Part shown: positions 43,133 to 53,487 of the stretch, one piece after another
Layout of the letters: each line of letters begins with the position of its first letter
Numbering within the stretch: position 1 is the first letter of the stretch
Assembly: GCF_001715975.1 (NCBI RefSeq)
Contig: NZ_MARB01000016.1
Location: 1-64,000 of the forward strand
DNA: 64,000 nucleotides
DNA from: Candidatus Thiodiazotropha endolucinida
GTDB taxonomy: Bacteria > Pseudomonadota > Gammaproteobacteria > Chromatiales > Chromatiaceae
Reading direction: 5' to 3'
The notes under the pieces: generated by a model
The model's database searches: none
The model's input: only the letters and a program-made list of their open reading frames with translations
What the model was told of the DNA's origin: nothing
Position numbers and translations under genes: made by a program

Positions 43133-45626
43133 CGATGAACACATAACCAAACCGCGCATACCTCCAGTCTATAAAAGGAGCCTGCGTTTCAAATTCATTA
43201 TCTGGATAACCATCACTCTTGTTATTACACTGGGCGGAGCTGCGCTCTATGTCTACAAAACCCAGCATGACCTCCTTGAAAACAGCCTGCGCAGCAAGGC
43301 CAATGCGATTGGAGAGTTCATCGCATTGATCAGCCCCGGCGCCATCTACAGCTATGATGTCTCCGGACTGGATCGCCTGGTCCAGAAGATATCCAACGAT
43401 GTCGATGTTGTATTTGCCCAGATACGAGCGTTGGAAGGCCATCCGATAACCACTTTTATTCCTGATGGCGTACAACCCGAACAGATTGAGAAATGGATAA
43501 AAAATCAATACAAACCAACGGAAGCTGCATATGAACAACCTGCTCTACCCATCATTCTGGAGTATGCCATCAAGGACAATGATCAAGTATTGGGCTGGGT
43601 ATTGATAGGACTGGATACAACACGTATCAATCGGGTTACTCGTGACGCCGTTATCGATCTGATTCTGATTTATAGTTTAATCGTGATATTTCTGGGTAGT
43701 GTCATTTTCATCATATTCAGAATGCAGGTTCTGCACCCGGTGGATATTTTAACCCAGGGAGCATCCCGGATTGCTGAGGGCAACCTGGAAAAGGATGTTC
43801 CCATCATCTCAAAAGATGAACTTGGCCGTCTTGCTAAAAGCTTCAATGAGATGATGGACGAGATTAAAATCGATAGAGAAACATTACTGAGCATAAATAC
43901 CCAGCTTGCTAAAGAGATCGAACAGAGACAAAAAGCCTCGGAGGACCTGAAAAAACTCTCCATGGCAGTGGAGCAAAGTCCCGCGTCAGTCGTTATCACC
44001 AATCTGGAGGGAATCATTGAATATGTCAACCCGAAGTTCTCTGAAGTAAGCGGTTATCCGGCACAGGACGTCATTGGCAAACATACCCGCATGCTGGAGG
44101 GCGATGTCAACGACAGCGGGATGTTGGACAAAATGTGGAGCACGATAAAAAGGGGTGATATTTGGAAGGGAGAGTCCTGTAATAAGCGAAAAAACGGATC
44201 TGTCTATTGGGAATCAGTCGTCATTGCTCCAATTCGCGACAGCAATGGACACATGACCCATTACCTGTCGGTAAAAGAGGATATCACGGATCGAAAGGCA
44301 TTTGAGGAGAAATTACTTGATCAGGCGACACACGATCAGCTCACGCACTTACCCAATCGGTTTCTCGCCTTTGACCGTCTTCAGCAACTGCTGCAACACG
44401 CCAAACGTAACAGTCAACATGTCGCCGTCATCTATATCGATCTGGACAATTTTAAGAATATCAACGACTCGATGGGGCATCCTGTGGGGGATCTGTTATT
44501 GATAAAGGTGGCCAAGCGAATAAAAGAGCAGTTGAGATCGGAAGACACCCTGGCACGCTTGGGCGGAGATGAGTTTTTGGCCTTGATACCTGATGTCATT
44601 AATCTTTCCACTGATTTGGATCGTGTAGTCAGTAAACTTATTGCGGCTACAGAGCTCCCTTTTCACTTGAATAATAGGGAGGTGAGTATTACATCCAGTC
44701 TGGGTATTGCCATCTATCCTGATGACGGCGACGATGTCAGTACCCTAATGAGTAATGCCGATATCGCCTTGTATGAGGCCAAACACGCAGGACGCAACAC
44801 GTTCCGCTTCTTTACCCATGATCTTAATAAAAAGGTTTCAGAGAGAATTGAACTTGAGACGCAATTGAGCCATGCGCTGGAAGCAGGTGAACTCTACCCT
44901 GTCTACCAACCCATTGTTGACATTGAAGACAACTCACTGGTCGGTGCCGAGGTGCTTCTGCGGTGGGAAAACCCCGTATTGGGATCAGTTCCGCCCTCGG
45001 ATTTCATACCCGTTGCAGAACAGTCGGGAATGATCAAACAGATTACGAACTGGCTGTTTCAAATCGTTCTGGACCATGCCCAGTCCTGGGATCAACGGCC
45101 CGATCGGTTCTGGTTATCGGTAAATGTACCACCAAACTACTTCTGTGATGCATCTTTCATTAAGTACATGTCGCGTATTGCTCAACAGGCTAATGATATC
45201 GATCTGAAATTATGCGTGGAGATAACCGAAAACCTTATGTTACAGAGTGACGAAGAGGTGTTTGAGATCTTCCATCATTTGAAAAAGCTCGGCGTCGAAT
45301 CAGCAATGGATGACTTTGGAACCGGTTACTCCTCATTGGCGTATATCAAACGCTTCCCGCTTAATCATCTCAAGATTGACCGCTCATTCATCAATGGACT
45401 GCCGGCGGATGTGGACAATAGAGTATTGACGGAAACGATAGTACTGATGGGGAAAAAGTTCGGCATGTCGATCATTGCCGAAGGTGTAGAAACCCTTGAT
45501 CAGGCAAGATTTCTGAACTCGCTCAACGTTAATTTCGCGCAGGGCTACCATTTCTCCAGACCCATGCCGCATCAAGACTTCGCAGACTATATTGCCAACG
45601 CTCAACAGGAAAAAGTTGCAGGATGA
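43122..45626 (+). CDS. Membrane HAMP-PAS-GGDEF-EAL protein
   Basis: An 834-residue c-di-GMP enzyme. Two membrane segments (about residues 23-45 and 178-200) flank a periplasmic sensor. A HAMP domain (VDILTQGASRIAEGNLEKDV) and PAS domain (AVEQSPASVVITNLEG) follow. The cyclase has the intact GGDEF (LGGDEFLAL, about residue 480). The phosphodiesterase has EVL in place of EAL (GAEVLLRW), with MDDFGTGYSSL and EGVET conserved. It could be bifunctional. It overlaps the binding-protein gene, its probable signal partner. Confidence 0.93.
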   Translation: MPPDDEHITKPRIPPVYKRSLRFKFIIWITITLVITLGGAALYVYKTQHDLLENSLRSKANAIGEFIALISPGAIYSYDVSGLDRLVQKISNDVDVVFAQIRALEGHPITTFIPDGVQPEQIEKWIKNQYKPTEAAYEQPALPIILEYAIKDNDQVLGWVLIGLDTTRINRVTRDAVIDLILIYSLIVIFLGSVIFIIFRMQVLHPVDILTQGASRIAEGNLEKDVPIISKDELGRLAKSFNEMMDEIKIDRETLLSINTQLAKEIEQRQKASEDLKKLSMAVEQSPASVVITNLEGIIEYVNPKFSEVSGYPAQDVIGKHTRMLEGDVNDSGMLDKMWSTIKRGDIWKGESCNKRKNGSVYWESVVIAPIRDSNGHMTHYLSVKEDITDRKAFEEKLLDQATHDQLTHLPNRFLAFDRLQQLLQHAKRNSQHVAVIYIDLDNFKNINDSMGHPVGDLLLIKVAKRIKEQLRSEDTLARLGGDEFLALIPDVINLSTDLDRVVSKLIAATELPFHLNNREVSITSSLGIAIYPDDGDDVSTLMSNADIALYEAKHAGRNTFRFFTHDLNKKVSERIELETQLSHALEAGELYPVYQPIVDIEDNSLVGAEVLLRWENPVLGSVPPSDFIPVAEQSGMIKQITNWLFQIVLDHAQSWDQRPDRFWLSVNVPPNYFCDASFIKYMSRIAQQANDIDLKLCVEITENLMLQSDEEVFEIFHHLKKLGVESAMDDFGTGYSSLAYIKRFPLNHLKIDRSFINGLPADVDNRVLTETIVLMGKKFGMSIIAEGVETLDQARFLNSLNVNFAQGYHFSRPMPHQDFADYIANAQQEKVAG

Positions 45627-45630
45627 TCTG

Positions 45631-45975
45631 TTATTTCCGGGGTTTGGAAAGCTCCGGAACCTCGCGCGTTTTGTCCAACAGATGATATAGACTCAGTATC
45701 GGGTGACGAAACAGCATTTTTGGCCCGGCGTAGCGCATCACATCCTGAACTCTCAGACGCATATCCTTGGAATAACAGTGAACAGTACAATGATTACATG
45801 CCGGTTTCTTTTCCTGGAAGGGACAGGTATCCAGGCGTCTGTGAGCATAATCCAAGAGTTGATCGCAGGTTTCACATAGTGCTTTATCGGTACGATGATG
45901 GTCACGACAATATATTGCCATCATTGCGGATATGGTCTGCTTTTCACGTTTGATTCTATGCTTACCCATGCCCAA
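45631..45975 (-). CDS. Nitrous oxide-stimulated promoter family protein
   Basis: A 114-residue small Cys-rich protein of the 'nitrous oxide-stimulated promoter' family (Pfam name). Cysteines are arranged as CRDHH, LCETC, CPF and CNHCTVHCY, consistent with a zinc or iron-sulfur site, followed by DVMRYAGPKMLFRHPILSLYHLLD. Function is unknown. It converges with the GGDEF-EAL gene, with four bases between stops. Upstream, 45976-46100 holds no gene. Confidence 0.85.
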   Translation of the reverse strand: MGMGKHRIKREKQTISAMMAIYCRDHHRTDKALCETCDQLLDYAHRRLDTCPFQEKKPACNHCTVHCYSKDMRLRVQDVMRYAGPKMLFRHPILSLYHLLDKTREVPELSKPRK

Positions 45976-46100
45976 GGCGCCTCAACCTAAAGCTCCCAAC
46001 TTGATAGAGTATAACCAGTGTCAGTAGATAGCTGTGAGCGGTTCATATTATACATGCTGAAATGTGACTGAGATGAGGATTGCTAACAACAGGCTGTGGG

Positions 46101-47087
46101 TCAATCCGCGTCGAATCTGCCCGGGTCCCGCATGAGTAAATCGATGTAAACCTTACCTATCTCAGGGTCTCGCCAACCCTTGTTGATTTCATCTTCGATT
46201 ACTTCGACCACATATTCGACTGTTTGCGCCTTGCTGTAGACACGATCGTGTCTCAACGCATCATAGATATCCGCATACTGGAATACCCGGGCAACCAATG
46301 GGATTCGATCCCCGGAGAGGCCGTCCGGATAACCGCTGCCGTCCCAACGCTCATGGTGGTGTCGTATGATCGGTACAGCATCCCGCACGCTGTTCAGCCT
46401 GTTGCACAAATCTGCACCAATCACAGCATGTCTGCGCATTACACGCCACTCTTCAGGCGTCAGTTCACCGGGTTTCAGCAACACGGAATCGGGTATCCCG
46501 ATTTTTCCTATATCATGCAGAATGGCCCCTTTTCGCAGCGCCTCCCGATCCGCAACTGTGAGATTCAGGTCTTCCCCAAGGATCCGGCAGGTCCGTATCA
46601 AACGGTTACAGTGCTCTCCTGTTGTAGGGTCTCGCGCCTCGACCATCTTTGCCAGTGTAAACAACACCGATGCCGCATTATCCAACTGATCGATCAGATG
46701 CTTCATCTCCATGGCTGCCCGGGCGCGCGACTTGAGTTCGAGGGGATCATAGGGCTTTTTGATGAAATCATTGGCACCATTCGACAGGCTATGCCGCAGA
46801 CTCTCGGGGTTGCCGAAAGCGGTCACCATTATCACCGGTAGCAGATGGTTGTCGAGATCCCGGCGAATCCTGTAACAGACCTCGTCGCCATCGATATCAG
46901 GCAACCGCTTGTCCAGCAGTACCAGGTCGAAATCCTCCTGTTCGACCAGTGTCAGTGCCTTGTGTCCTGAATCAGCGGTGATAACCTGGCACGGAAGACT
47001 CTGAAGTGTCTCGACATGCATCGTGAGATGCAGCTCGTTATCATCAACGATAAGGATACGATAAGGCCTGTCAGACTGACTGATCAT
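46101..47087 (-). CDS. Response regulator with HD-GYP domain
   Basis: A 328-residue receiver plus HD-GYP protein. The receiver has DDNELH, the phosphoacceptor Asp in LVLLDKRLPDIDG and the Lys of FIKKPYDP. The HD-GYP domain has HDIGKIGIPDSVLL, HAVIGADLC and HHHERWDGSGYPDGL, the c-di-GMP phosphodiesterase signature. It is 32 bases downstream of a MerR-HTH/receiver gene, so the pair probably forms one unit. It is the likely c-di-GMP sink in this signalling region. Confidence 0.94.
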   Translation of the reverse strand: MISQSDRPYRILIVDDNELHLTMHVETLQSLPCQVITADSGHKALTLVEQEDFDLVLLDKRLPDIDGDEVCYRIRRDLDNHLLPVIMVTAFGNPESLRHSLSNGANDFIKKPYDPLELKSRARAAMEMKHLIDQLDNAASVLFTLAKMVEARDPTTGEHCNRLIRTCRILGEDLNLTVADREALRKGAILHDIGKIGIPDSVLLKPGELTPEEWRVMRRHAVIGADLCNRLNSVRDAVPIIRHHHERWDGSGYPDGLSGDRIPLVARVFQYADIYDALRHDRVYSKAQTVEYVVEVIEDEINKGWRDPEIGKVYIDLLMRDPGRFDAD

Positions 47088-47119
47088 GGAGAAGTCGGAG
47101 TCGTTAATTCAGAAAGTGG

Positions 47120-47704
47120 TCAATCGTCCAGGTCTTCCAGTCCCAATGCCTGCTTGAGCGAATTCAGGGGCAGGGGCTTTGAAAAACAGACTTCAGCACC
47201 GAGATTCACAATCTGTTTTTGTAGTTTTTTTGAACAATTTCGACACATAGCAATCACTCTGATGAATTTTGTCTGATGGTCACGTTTTATGAAGCTGCAT
47301 ATTTGAGCACTATCGATACCCGGAACATTTAGGTCCAAGAGTATTACATCGGGATGAAATTGGGTCACCAGACACCCCGCCGTGAAACCATCGTGCGCAA
47401 CCCTAACCTTTGATACGCCGGCAAAACTGCTCAGTGACTTTTGAAGCGCCATGCAGGATTCAATATCGCTGTCGATAATCAGCAATCTGAATGACATTAA
47501 AAGTGACGACTCTACATCGAGACCTTTAATCCGGGCCAACCGGATCACCTCACTGACTGGAAAGCGCCGATGTCCCCCTCTGGTTGTCTCTGCGCGGAGT
47601 ATTCCCTTACGCGTCCAACCTCGCAACGAGGCTGGTGTGACCTTGAGTATCTCCGCTGTTTCACCCGGCGAAAGATAGTGTCTCTTCCAGGGCTTACGAT
47701 ACAT
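47120..47704 (-). CDS. MerR-type HTH fused to a receiver domain
   Basis: A 194-residue protein. The N-terminal MerR/BldC-like HTH (YLSPGETAEILKVTPASLRGW, then TRGGHRRFPVSEV, about residues 10-55) is followed by a CheY-like receiver (LLIIDSDIESCMALQ, phosphoacceptor in DVILLDLNVPGID, Lys in CFSKPLP). The order, HTH first and receiver last, is the reverse of usual response regulators. It probably controls transcription together with the downstream HD-GYP regulator. Targets are unknown. Confidence 0.87.
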   Translation of the reverse strand: MYRKPWKRHYLSPGETAEILKVTPASLRGWTRKGILRAETTRGGHRRFPVSEVIRLARIKGLDVESSLLMSFRLLIIDSDIESCMALQKSLSSFAGVSKVRVAHDGFTAGCLVTQFHPDVILLDLNVPGIDSAQICSFIKRDHQTKFIRVIAMCRNCSKKLQKQIVNLGAEVCFSKPLPLNSLKQALGLEDLDD

Positions 47705-47988
47705 CGTCTAATATCCAATTGCTATCGATTTTAATAATAATCGATAATTTCGAAAAGATTCCCTCGTTCTATTAATGCACTGACCCTAGTCAGTAGATCG
47801 GGTTTAAAATGTCATTCCATGTCAATCAATTGCGAGTCAGAGTTCTGACTGCGCTGACCTGTCCCGGTCGACAACAATTGAAAAAAACCCGAGTTTACAA
47901 CAGACACAAAGTCTATCTACCCCTTCCATTCGATGGATTTTCCCTGAACCCAAACGGGTATCCTGCAACTGATTTTCACCCGCCCTTC

Positions 47989-48003
47989 ATGACATAGGTC
48001 AAT
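47989..48003. promoter_or_regulatory. Weak FNR/Dnr-like dyad upstream of the multi-PAS kinase
   Basis: ATGACATAGGTCAAT has the symmetric TGAC-N4-GTCA core of an FNR/Dnr-type site but deviates from TTGAT-N4-ATCAA. It lies about 160 bases before the kinase start. The rest of 47705-48159 (about 455 bases) has no supported gene. Confidence 0.25.
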
Positions 48004-48159
48004 GTTTATTCTGTTGCGGCTCGTAACCCTGCCGTTATTACCGCTGAATGCCCTGGGCATACTTCAATTTTTGATCCCAATAGCTACCATGAAGATGAGG
48101 TAAGGGATGTTTCATCAATCACCCGGGCTCGTCCTTAACAACGTGACTTCACCCTTCGC

Positions 48160-51100
48160 ATGAACAGACGCCCCACTCAGCATGCACTCACTATTGTATT
48201 TATCTATGCTGTGGTCTCGGCAGTCTGGATCCTGTGGTCCGACTGGCTGATAGAACAGATAACGGACTCGCAGAGCCAGATGGCGCTCGCCAGCACACTT
48301 AAAGGCTGGCTGTTCATCGTCTTGACCTCGATCCTGCTCTACTGGCTGATCCAACGCCTGCAGCACGACAATATAAATCAAAGGCAACAGGTAGAAGGTA
48401 TACGCTCACTATGGCTTCCGACGCTTCTGCTGGCACTGGTTGTTGTCCCCCTGACACTGATCCTGGTCTACTCAGCCATACAGGACAAAAAATCACCTGA
48501 AATCAGTCTATTACAGGCCATTTCAGACCTGAAAGTCGAGCTTGTTGATGATTGGCTGCAGGAACGCTGGCAGCACTCCAATTTCGTACGATACAACCAG
48601 GCTATCCCCATCGCTTTCACAAGCTGGCGACAGAACAACGATCAGGCAGCCTTCGATCGTCTGATCGAGCAGCTTGAGGCAATAACAAATATCGGCCATT
48701 TCGAGGGCATCAATCTACTGGACGACACCGGTACACTGCTTTGGCAGAGCAAAGGGCTTAACTCTCAGATCGGTAGTAAAAGAATCAGCTTGATTTTAGA
48801 CCTGGCAAAATCCGGTAATGTGGAAAAGTTCGGGCCCTACAGGGACAGCCATGGACTGGCGTATCTGGATTTCATCGTACCTTATCAGGATGAGCATCAG
48901 GTAACCGAGTTTATATTAGTCCTGCATATGGGCCTTACCGACACCCTTCTCTCCACGGTCAGCGAATGGCCGCTACCGAGCAATAGCGGAGAAGTGGTCA
49001 TGTTCCGCCGGGACGGAACAGAGCTGGAATTTCTCAATAACCTGAGACATGCATCAAACGCCTCGATGCAACTCCGCTGGCCCCTCGCCGACAGGGAACT
49101 GTTAGCCGCCCAGCTGGCGCGGGGGGATCTCGGCATGGCCCATGTTATCGAGGGTAAGGACTACCGCCATGAATCCGTATTCGGCGTGGGTCGCAACATA
49201 CCCGCTACGGATTGGTTCCTGTTGGCGAAGATGGACTGGTCGGAAGTCTATAATGAAGCCCTGCATGATGCCATCTGGATGGGGCTGAGTGGTTTTATGG
49301 CCCTTTTCATTGGTGTGTTCGGCATCTATCTGCTTCGACAGCGTCAACAGCTCGCAGTGGCCAATGCCATCCGCCAGGCCCAGTCTGAACGGATCCAGGC
49401 GCTGAATCTCCTATCGACCATCGCCGATTCATCCACCGATGCCGTTTTCGCCAAGGATCTGCAGGGGCGCTATCTCCTCTTCAACAGGCAGGCTGAGCTA
49501 TTCAGCGGGAAAACGAAAGATCAGGTGCTTGGTCAGGATGACAGATTGCTGTTTCCGCCGGATCAGGCGGAAATAATCATGGCAAACGACCGCATGCGGG
49601 TGGAGCAAGATGAGGTGACGACCCTTCACGAACACCTGGATACCGACCTGGGCCGGATCACCTTTCTGGCGACCAAGGGACCGTTGAAGGATGAGAACGG
49701 AGAGATCATCGGTGTCTTTGGGGTTTCGCGGGATATCACCGCAATGCATACCATGGAGGAGGAGCTGCGCAAGAAGGAGAGTCGTCTTCGCACCCTGTTC
49801 CAAACCTTGCCCGACCTGATTTGGCTGAAAGATCCGGATGGCGTCTACCTTTCATGCAATCAAACATTTGAACGTTTTTTCGGCGCGATTGAATCTGAAA
49901 TTCAGGGAAAAACCGACTATGACTTTGTCGATCGGGAACTGGCGGACTTCTTCCGTGCCAATGATCAAATTGCCGTCGAAGCAGGTGAGTCCGTATCCAA
50001 TAAAGAGTGGATCACATTTGCCGACGACGGCCATAAAGCCCTCCTGCTGACCACGAAAACCCCGGTATATGCCGATTCAGGCGGATTGGTTGGTGTGCTT
50101 GGAATCGGTCGGGACATTACATCCCTACATAAAACCGAAGAGGCGTTGCGGGAGAGCATGGAGCACTTCCGTCTCTTCTACGAGAATGCACCGATAGCTT
50201 ACGAGTCCCTGGATGAGAATGGCACTATTCTCGATGTCAATCCGGCATGGTTGGAGTTGCTCGGCTTTAACACCGATGACCGCGATCAAGTCATCGGCAG
50301 GCACATCTCCGAATTCATAGTGGCCGAGCAACACCCGCTATTGGAACAGCGTTTCGTTGGTTTTCTGGCTGATGGCAAAGTGATGGGCAAGGAGTACGAT
50401 TTTATCCATCGTGACGGCCATATCGTCACTGTTTCAGTCGATGGTCGTACCGGACACGATGCTCAAGGTGCATTCAAGCAGACCCACTGCGTTCTACACG
50501 ATATTACAGCAAGGAAACAGTATGAAAGGTATATGGAGACCCAGGCTCGGCGCGCCTCCGCTTTGTTGGAACTGCCGGAAATAGCCCAGAACTTTGATGA
50601 CCCTGAATTTATGCAACATGGCCTGGCACTGACCGAGGAATTGACCGACAGCCGGATCTCCTTCATTCATTTCGTCAATCAGGATCAGGAGAGTATCGAA
50701 CTGGTGACCTGGTCAAAACGCACCCAGGAGGAGTATTGCCAGGCGCTCCATGACAAACACTACCCGATCAAGGATGCGGGTATCTGGGCCGACTCATTCC
50801 GCCAGCGCAAGCCGGTTGTTTTCAATGATTATCAGGGAGCATCGGAAAAACACGGACTCCCCGACGGTCATGCCATTCTCACCCGTCTCATCAGCCTACC
50901 CGTGATTGAGAACGATCGGGTTGTCTTGCTGGCCGGGGTCGGTAATAAAAAGGACAATTACACGGAGCTCGATGTAGAGACGATACAACTGATCGCCAAT
51001 GAGATCTGGCACATCGTGCAGCGACGGCGGAGCCTAAAGGCGCTGGCCGCAAGCGAAGCCCGCTACCGTGAACTGGTGGACAACATGAGCGATGGTGTTG

Positions 51101-52923
51101 CGGTCTACGAAGCGGTGGATGATGGCAATGATTTTATCTTCCGGGAGTACAATAAATCGGGTGAACGTATCGGCAGAAACAGCCGCGCTGATGTGATTGG
51201 CCAACGGGTGACCGAAGTGTTCCCAGGTGTCGATACGCTAGGATTGCTGGCGGTGTTCAGGCGTGTCTGGCAGAGCGGTGAGGCGGAGTACTTTCCCATC
51301 GACAGCTACCGGGATGAGCGTCTGCAATTGTGGGTGGAAAACTATGTCTATCGTCTGCCCGGCGGTGAAATCGTCGCGATCTTCAACGATGTTACCGACC
51401 GAAAGCTGGCTGAAAACGCCTTACTTGAGAGCGAGGAGAAATATCGCCTTCTGGTGGAGAACCAGACCGACCTGGTGGTAAAAGTCGATCCGGAGGGGCG
51501 ATTCGATTTCGTCAGCCCTTCGTACTGTAAAATGTTCGGCACAAGTGAAGAGGAGCTGTTGGGTAACAAGTTCATGCCATTGGTGCATAAGGACGATCAG
51601 GCAAAGACGCTTGAAGCGATGCAGCAACTCTATCACACCCCCTACACCGCCTACCACGAACAACGCGCCATGACGAGTTCCGGATGGCGCTGGCTGGGGT
51701 GGATGGACACCGCTGTGCTCGACAAAGATGGGAATGTGACCGCCATCATCGGTGTGGGCCGGGACATCACGGAAAGGATTGAGGCCATGAAAGCCTTGCG
51801 CGAGAGCGAAGAACGCTACCGCGCCGTGGTGGAGGATACACCGGTTCTGATCTGTAGCTTTCTGCCGGATGGCAAAATCACATTTGCCAACCAGGCCTAC
51901 TGCGACTACTTTGAAAAAAGTGCCGATGCGCTGATCGGCAGCAAGTTCACCGACCTGGTCCCGGCTCAGGACAGAGAGACAGTCATGAGCCACATCAAAG
52001 CCTTGACACCCACCACACCAACACAGTCTCACGAACATCAAGTCATCACAAAGTCAGGGGAAACACGCTGGCAACGCTGGACCAACCGCGCCCTGTTCAC
52101 GCCTCAGGGCGAGATCCTATCCTATCAGTCCATCGGCCAGGACATCACCGAACGCAAGCAGGCGGAAATCAAGGTCAGCCGGCTGAATAACGAGCTGGAA
52201 GCACGCGTGATCGAACGTACCGGTGAGCTGGAATCGGCCGTCAAGGAACTGGAATCATTTGTCTACTCCGTATCACACGACCTGCGGGCACCCCTGCGGG
52301 CGGTAACCGGTTTCGCCCATATCCTCGTCAACCGTCATGCGGATTCCCTCAATGATGAGGGGCGCCACTATCTGGAAAACGTTCTCCAGGCAGGCAGCCA
52401 CATGGGTGATCTGATCGATGACCTGCTGCAATACTCTCGCACCGGACGTGGTACGTTGCAGATGCGCCCGATCGAGCTGGCTCCCATCATCGATGGGCTG
52501 CAGGTCACTTTCAGTGAGCGTATCGATAACTGTGATGCCAAGCTGATCATCGAAAAACCCCTTGCCACACCCTTGGGGGATGCCACGCTGATCGGGCAAC
52601 AATTCAGCAACCTGATCGACAACGCCCTGATCTACCATAAACCGGATATCGCACCGGTCATACGCATCGCTTCGAAACGTGACGATAACCGGGTTTTCAT
52701 CACGATTGAGGATAATGGCATCGGTATCGCGCCCGAATACCATCAGAAGATCTTCCAGGTTTTTCAACGCCTGCACAGTCAGGATGAATATCCGGGTACC
52801 GGTGTCGGTCTGGCCATCGTGGCCAAGGCCGCGCGTATGATGTCGGGCGAGGTTAGGGTGGAATCATCCATCGGCATCGGCAGTAAATTCACTATCGTGC
52901 TGCCAATAGCGGAGGTACATTAA
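48160..52923 (+). CDS. Multi-PAS/GAF membrane histidine kinase
   Basis: A 1587-residue sensor kinase. Four hydrophobic segments (about 11-31, 48-66, 85-106, 370-391) enclose an external sensor region (about 110-365). Then come PAS domains at roughly 414, 543 and 670, a GAF domain near 796 ([19 protein letters not shown]), and PAS domains near 968, 1094 and 1220. The HisKA has [13 protein letters not shown] (His about 1373) and the HATPase has [23 protein letters not shown] and GTGVGLAIV. This kinase core is of the phytochrome-like type that pairs with Rcp1-like receivers, which is what follows. Confidence 0.95.
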   Translation: MNRRPTQHALTIVFIYAVVSAVWILWSDWLIEQITDSQSQMALASTLKGWLFIVLTSILLYWLIQRLQHDNINQRQQVEGIRSLWLPTLLLALVVVPLTLILVYSAIQDKKSPEISLLQAISDLKVELVDDWLQERWQHSNFVRYNQAIPIAFTSWRQNNDQAAFDRLIEQLEAITNIGHFEGINLLDDTGTLLWQSKGLNSQIGSKRISLILDLAKSGNVEKFGPYRDSHGLAYLDFIVPYQDEHQVTEFILVLHMGLTDTLLSTVSEWPLPSNSGEVVMFRRDGTELEFLNNLRHASNASMQLRWPLADRELLAAQLARGDLGMAHVIEGKDYRHESVFGVGRNIPATDWFLLAKMDWSEVYNEALHDAIWMGLSGFMALFIGVFGIYLLRQRQQLAVANAIRQAQSERIQALNLLSTIADSSTDAVFAKDLQGRYLLFNRQAELFSGKTKDQVLGQDDRLLFPPDQAEIIMANDRMRVEQDEVTTLHEHLDTDLGRITFLATKGPLKDENGEIIGVFGVSRDITAMHTMEEELRKKESRLRTLFQTLPDLIWLKDPDGVYLSCNQTFERFFGAIESEIQGKTDYDFVDRELADFFRANDQIAVEAGESVSNKEWITFADDGHKALLLTTKTPVYADSGGLVGVLGIGRDITSLHKTEEALRESMEHFRLFYENAPIAYESLDENGTILDVNPAWLELLGFNTDDRDQVIGRHISEFIVAEQHPLLEQRFVGFLADGKVMGKEYDFIHRDGHIVTVSVDGRTGHDAQGAFKQTHCVLHDITARKQYERYMETQARRASALLELPEIAQNFDDPEFMQHGLALTEELTDSRISFIHFVNQDQESIELVTWSKRTQEEYCQALHDKHYPIKDAGIWADSFRQRKPVVFNDYQGASEKHGLPDGHAILTRLISLPVIENDRVVLLAGVGNKKDNYTELDVETIQLIANEIWHIVQRRRSLKALAASEARYRELVDNMSDGVAVYEAVDDGNDFIFREYNKSGERIGRNSRADVIGQRVTEVFPGVDTLGLLAVFRRVWQSGEAEYFPIDSYRDERLQLWVENYVYRLPGGEIVAIFNDVTDRKLAENALLESEEKYRLLVENQTDLVVKVDPEGRFDFVSPSYCKMFGTSEEELLGNKFMPLVHKDDQAKTLEAMQQLYHTPYTAYHEQRAMTSSGWRWLGWMDTAVLDKDGNVTAIIGVGRDITERIEAMKALRESEERYRAVVEDTPVLICSFLPDGKITFANQAYCDYFEKSADALIGSKFTDLVPAQDRETVMSHIKALTPTTPTQSHEHQVITKSGETRWQRWTNRALFTPQGEILSYQSIGQDITERKQAEIKVSRLNNELEARVIERTGELESAVKELESFVYSVSHDLRAPLRAVTGFAHILVNRHADSLNDEGRHYLENVLQAGSHMGDLIDDLLQYSRTGRGTLQMRPIELAPIIDGLQVTFSERIDNCDAKLIIEKPLATPLGDATLIGQQFSNLIDNALIYHKPDIAPVIRIASKRDDNRVFITIEDNGIGIAPEYHQKIFQVFQRLHSQDEYPGTGVGLAIVAKAARMMSGEVRVESSIGIGSKFTIVLPIAEVH

Positions 52924-53021
52924 TCCCTGTATCGGATATTGGGAAGCCAAGCTGTTGACAGATTTAGTTAATTTATCGCAATCTATCCCTTAGACCAGGA
53001 CAACAATAAAGGCCAAGGACC

Positions 53022-53480
53022 ATGAGCAAACCCGCCGTAATCCTACTGGTTGACGACAGCCGCATGGATGTGGAACTGACCCTTGATGCGTTCAAGGAAG
53101 CGCGCCTTTCCAATCGCATTGAGGTCTCCTACAGCGGTCAGGAGGCGCTGGACTACCTGTTTGGCAACGAGCACTTCGCCGACCGCAACCGACATCCCCT
53201 TCCGGACCTGATACTGCTCGATCTGAAGATGCCGGGTGTGGACGGCTTCCAGGTGTTGCAGCGAATCAAGGGGACACCCCTGATCAAACGCATACCGGTA
53301 GTCATTCTCACTTCCTCAAAGGAAGAGGGAGACCGGGCACTCTCCTACGATATCGGCGCCAACTCCTACCTGGTCAAGCCCGTCGCCTTCACAGGGTTCG
53401 TCGAGGTGGTCCGTCAGATCGAAGACTATTGGCTGACACTCAATATCGGGGCGCCAATGACTGCAGACGATTCCGCCTGA
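53022..53480 (+). CDS. Rcp1-like response regulator
   Basis: A 152-residue single receiver with acidic DDSRMD, phosphoacceptor in LILLDLKMPGVDGFQV, the Thr/Ser in VVILTSSKEEGD and Lys in YLVKPV. The insertion after helix 1 (LFGNEHFADRNRHPLPD) is the mark of the Rcp1 group, partners of phytochrome-like kinases. It follows the kinase by 98 bases and precedes the REC-GGDEF-EAL gene by seven, so it probably passes phosphate in one relay. Confidence 0.93.
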   Translation: MSKPAVILLVDDSRMDVELTLDAFKEARLSNRIEVSYSGQEALDYLFGNEHFADRNRHPLPDLILLDLKMPGVDGFQVLQRIKGTPLIKRIPVVILTSSKEEGDRALSYDIGANSYLVKPVAFTGFVEVVRQIEDYWLTLNIGAPMTADDSA

Positions 53481-53487
53481 TCCCAAT

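Noticed and set aside
47809-47997. Small plus-strand frame of 62 codons
   Set aside because: No RBS, no family, composition looks random.
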